From Morella rubra (lineage: Eukaryota > Streptophyta > Magnoliopsida > Fagales > Myricaceae), in NCBI GenBank assembly GCA_003952965.2, contig RXIC02000419.1, positions 47,071 through 111,070 on the forward strand: a stretch of 64,000 bases of DNA, written 5' to 3'. The position numbers and the translations under genes were made by a program. Positions within the stretch are counted from its first letter, which is position 1. Each line of letters starts with the position of its first letter. The notes under the pieces were generated by a model. It was not told the origin of the DNA. It saw nothing but the letters and a program-made list of their open reading frames with translations, and searched no databases. Shown piece by piece: positions 60,850-64,000 of the stretch.

Positions 60850-63800
60850 TTAAAACTTCTGGCCACTTTCCATAAATATGATAAAATCTTTGAGAAAGAG
60901 TGGCAGATGGTACAAGACTGCCATAATGGTGGAGTATTGGCCATAGGAGAACCAAGCTGGTGGATTCTTCTTCAGCACAGTAGCCACAGTCCTATTTGCA
61001 AACTCTGCGGAAGGGGTAGAGTTAGTCCCTTGTGAAAGATGGGCTCTTGCTCGGATGGCTGCTTCAAAAGGTTTGTATAACTTCCACTTGGGCATCCGGT
61101 TGTAGTTGGCTATGGCAGCAGTTCCTATGTTTGACCTAATAGCTCCCGGAACAACATTGATAACGTCGATCCCAAAAGGTCTGAGTTCCAATCTGCATGC
61201 AAAACGAAGTGTATACAGTATATTAGTGGACAATTTAAGCATCGATAAATCATCTGATAACATAGGATTCACCAATTTACACTTGAATGGCGGAAATCAG
61301 TTCCCCATTGGGCTAACCTAAAGAAGGTGGAAGCTACCAAAACCAGGGACAAGGAAATGACTATTTCATTGATTAGAAACTAGCTCATTCTAAAATAAAA
61401 TGCCACATGCAACTATGTCGTAGAATTTTTCCATTGCATAATAATAAATGTATGCAATAGAAAGCCTTCTTGAATTCCTTTGGCGAGTGAGTGCTTTTCC
61501 AGACCGTTACCTTCACCCTAAACAATTTTTTTTCCGAAGTAATTAGTCCATCAAATCCTATCTCTGCGATACTACCAAATACCATGCGTCTATAACCCTA
61601 AACAACTTCTACCGTACTGACAATCGTACCACGGCACGCCTCAATTTCTTCATCTTTGTTTTGTTTTGCTTCTTTCCTTTTTTTCCTGGCGGAGACACAG
61701 ACAAAGAAGGGGAGGGGGGGGGAGCAGTACCCGGCCGGGCAGGGGGGGGGTTGCAGAAATAAATCCCTTGTTGACAATTAATGTTTTCCATAAGCTTATT
61801 GTTGGATTGATGCAGGTAATGTACAGACCTCAATGCATCAGTCAGCGCATGTACAGCAGCTTTGGATGAAGTATAAACCCCAGACCATGGTGTAGGAGCC
61901 AGAACAGTAACACTACCCACATTAGCAATCTTTTCCCTTTTTTCCTGGATTCCATCTGATGAGGAACAGACACGCTTTGAATCAACCGCCATTATGCGAC
62001 CTATTATGAGAGAAATAATTTGATGTCAGTAAACAAAAACGAAAAACCAAAAATCTTTGTTGTATACATGTGTGTTTCAACAAACTAAATGTCTTCCAGA
62101 CGAATGGTAAAACGAACGAGCAAGAAGAACAAGTAAGACAACAAGAAGAGAATATACTCTGGACGAGTCAATCGTTAATTGTAAACCCATATCAATACTT
62201 TGCCCACCAGAGTGACAGCAAGATAAAGAAAAAGAAACAAAACAAGCGATACAGAAATTGGACAGAATTCAATTTCCCGAAGAATAACAAATTCAACAAG
62301 CACTCTTGCTCGTGTGTAGTTTATTAGCGTTGTCTTATAACACAACGTGATCTGTTTCTCAGCATGGTGCCACCATAATGTTCGTGTAAACAGGAAAAAT
62401 TTTTTTTGAGTCCAAAAAGTCCCACAGCCAAACAATAACTAGAAATTAAAAATTACCAGTCCCGTAAGTGCCAATTTATCTAATCTCGGCATTGATTAGC
62501 TCTGTCACCGCCGTTATGTTGAATGATGCGTGCAACTCTAGGCTTAGCGAAATTAAGGAAGGGTCTCAATCAATATGGACTGGCGATCTCGTCGATGTGA
62601 CCCTCAGCTCTCTCCCTTCCAGTTAAGTTTGCTTGTATTACTATAGAGAAAATCACCGCAGGAATAACTTTTTCTCATCCGGGTCCGTACTGTGTGGAAT
62701 TAAATCAAAAAGGCTTATTCTTAAATCTTACCCTCTTCATCAATAACGATCAACCTAAAGCAACCACCATCAACACACCGCAGGACAACAGTTCTCTGGT
62801 CCGGATGGAACAGAGTGAAGCACCTTGTCAATTTTCTGCACAGAGTACTTCATGTCAGTACAGGCATGATACATGAATATATAAGGGACTATCGCTACCA
62901 GCCACGCCACAGCCAACCCAACACGCCTAAACACATACCCAAACATCCAACAACGATCCTCCTCTTCCCCTTAAAACATCACATCAGACTGCGCTCACGG
63001 CGTCTTTTTTGAACTCGAATGTTTCAATTCTTTCGAGTTAACATCATCTGCACTTTCATCAAACTACATATTGTTGTGAACAACAACTTGCACCATAAAC
63101 ATTACTATGACATTTCAGATATATAAAGAGCTACATCTAACTCCACCATAGCATTCTTGGACTGCATCACTTAACTTCTCACCTGTACCTCCTCATAGCA
63201 GGAAAAGAAGAATGAACAAAGCTGTTGGAGACACAGCATAGAGTATCTCCGTCACGAGTAATTATAAAAAACAATCCACGTAAGGCGCTGCGACGCTTGG
63301 CTTGCAACTAACGTATAATAATATGAACCCTTTTAATAAACTCCAATATTAGTTATAGTGCTTCGTTAGCAAAATTAGCTTTCACGGATGAAAACAGCAA
63401 AGCTCCATCTCTACATGGAAATAAATCGACATCTGATAAAAATAGATGTGGTTCCCATAAAGCAAGAGACATATAGTTAGAAGAAGAGAACAACTATACC
63501 CAAAGTATCAGGTAAGAGTTCATGTGCGACAAGGAAAATGGAGAGATTTCAGCCGGTGAAGGACAGAAGTCCCCCAAAAGCTGAAGGTAACCGTATAAAT
63601 ATTAGGATCAAAACAATTCGCTAGCATGAAGTTCACACAGCCTACCCCCACCGTCAGTGCAAATGTAGGCCTAACGGACCCACATACTTCTACCATAGAG
63701 CGTGAGACCCTACTTCATACAGCTATATGCAGCCCCCTCACAACACTTTCTCGTTCGCTCTGCTGTTTCAAGTTATGAAGCAGAATAAAGGCCTAGAATC

Positions 63801-64000
63801 TAAACGCAAGACAAGTCAACGATACCTTTCAACTTAACTTTCTTTCACATTTAAAAAAGAGACAATTAATATCCACGAGTTCGCTCAATCGAATACCCTC
63901 CTACCTTAGCCATTTAAGGCCGGCTTACCCCAACAAGTTCAAAAGCATTTTTAAAAAAGCTGAGGAGCAAATATTAGTACCATAAACGTACTTAGCAGCT
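60850..64000 (-). CDS. Short-chain dehydrogenase/reductase, Ayr1-like, copy 2 (partial, runs off the right edge)
   Basis: Exon 3 (61192-60850) is open: [20 protein letters not shown], then [31 protein letters not shown] and a stop after SGQKF. Exon 2 (62000-61829) is open and keeps the catalytic core [20 protein letters not shown] with Ser and YTSSK. Its first third reads [20 protein letters not shown] where the family and copy 1 have [19 protein letters not shown]. That part is shifted and 12 bases longer, so a helix next to the active site is altered. Exon 1 begins at 63981 and continues past the window; only KYVY is visible. The flank at 63500-63615 matches 56640-56715 of the first unit. 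It may be functional but divergent, or a pseudogene. A G/C-rich insert lies at about 61705-61750. Confidence 0.7.
62001..63980. other. First intron of dehydrogenase copy 2
   Basis: No gene was recognised inside. A patch at 63500-63615 (GGACAGAAGTCCCCCAAAAG) is homologous to the first intron of copy 1 at about 56670. Confidence 0.5.

Larger units (their letters stand above)
51995..64000. repeat. Segmental tandem duplication of CID last exon plus dehydrogenase
   Basis: Unit 1 runs from about 52018 to 57850 and unit 2 from 58352 past 64000. Gene order and orientation are the same in both: plus-strand CID exon, then minus-strand dehydrogenase. Coding parts are well conserved and noncoding parts share only patches (54440/61190, 56640/63540, 53950/60510). 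The event is therefore much older than the CSI1 tandem duplication. Confidence 0.85.

Noticed and set aside
1-64000. CRISPR arrays, operons, tRNA or rRNA genes
   Set aside because: None seen. The genome is a plant's, the repeats found are minisatellites or MITEs, and no cloverleaf-type tRNA sequence was recognised.

Overview
The window is nuclear DNA of a eudicot plant, probably a woody rosid. It is AT-rich, has long introns, is strewn with short inverted-repeat transposons, and carries widely spaced genes whose products match well-known plant families. Names rest on protein families recalled from memory, because no search was possible. Exon borders were read from splice signals and reading-frame continuity.

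Layout: (1) 1-13.6 kb, minus strand: CSI1/POM2, the giant armadillo-repeat plus C2 linker between cellulose synthase complexes and microtubules. Its promoter and first two exons lie in a tandem duplication, 9.79-13.60 kb. In both copies the expected ATG start reads CTG. (2) 13.6-17.9 kb: intergenic, with three small inverted-repeat elements, one a textbook hAT-type MITE with an 8-bp target duplication. (3) 17.9-25.6 kb, minus: MIC60/mitofilin, 12 coding exons, two GC-AG introns. (4) 28.0-30.8 kb, plus: RNA polymerase subunit RPB8. (5) 31.26-31.82 kb: a fold-back element. (6) 32.5-39.8 kb, plus: TSR3 (18S rRNA aminocarboxypropyltransferase), with a LINE fragment in one intron and one exon junction whose phase does not work. 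(7) 40.15 kb: a U6 snRNA-like sequence. (8) 42.8-46.4 kb, plus: ACINUS-like SAP/RSB splicing factor, with a one-base slip inside a 24-bp coding minisatellite. (9) 48.5-52.7 kb, plus: a CID-domain (RPRD/Rtt103-like) protein. (10) 52-64 kb: a decayed segmental tandem duplication holding the last CID exon plus a minus-strand short-chain dehydrogenase (Ayr1-like). Dehydrogenase copy 1 is a pseudogene. Copy 2 runs off the right edge. The second CID copy is a dead fragment.

The genes are unrelated housekeeping genes: cell wall, mitochondria, transcription, ribosome maturation and splicing. They do not form a pathway. From memory, MIC60 and ACINUS are neighbours in Arabidopsis (At4g39690/39680), and TSR3, CID and dehydrogenase are neighbours elsewhere (At5g10070/10060/10050). 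This window would hold both sets interleaved, as expected of an ancestral block later split by duplication and gene loss. I see no CRISPR array, operon or virus-derived element, and no convincing undescribed system. The most interesting points are the start-codon and 5' arrangement of CSI1 and the small-indel lesions in otherwise conserved genes.
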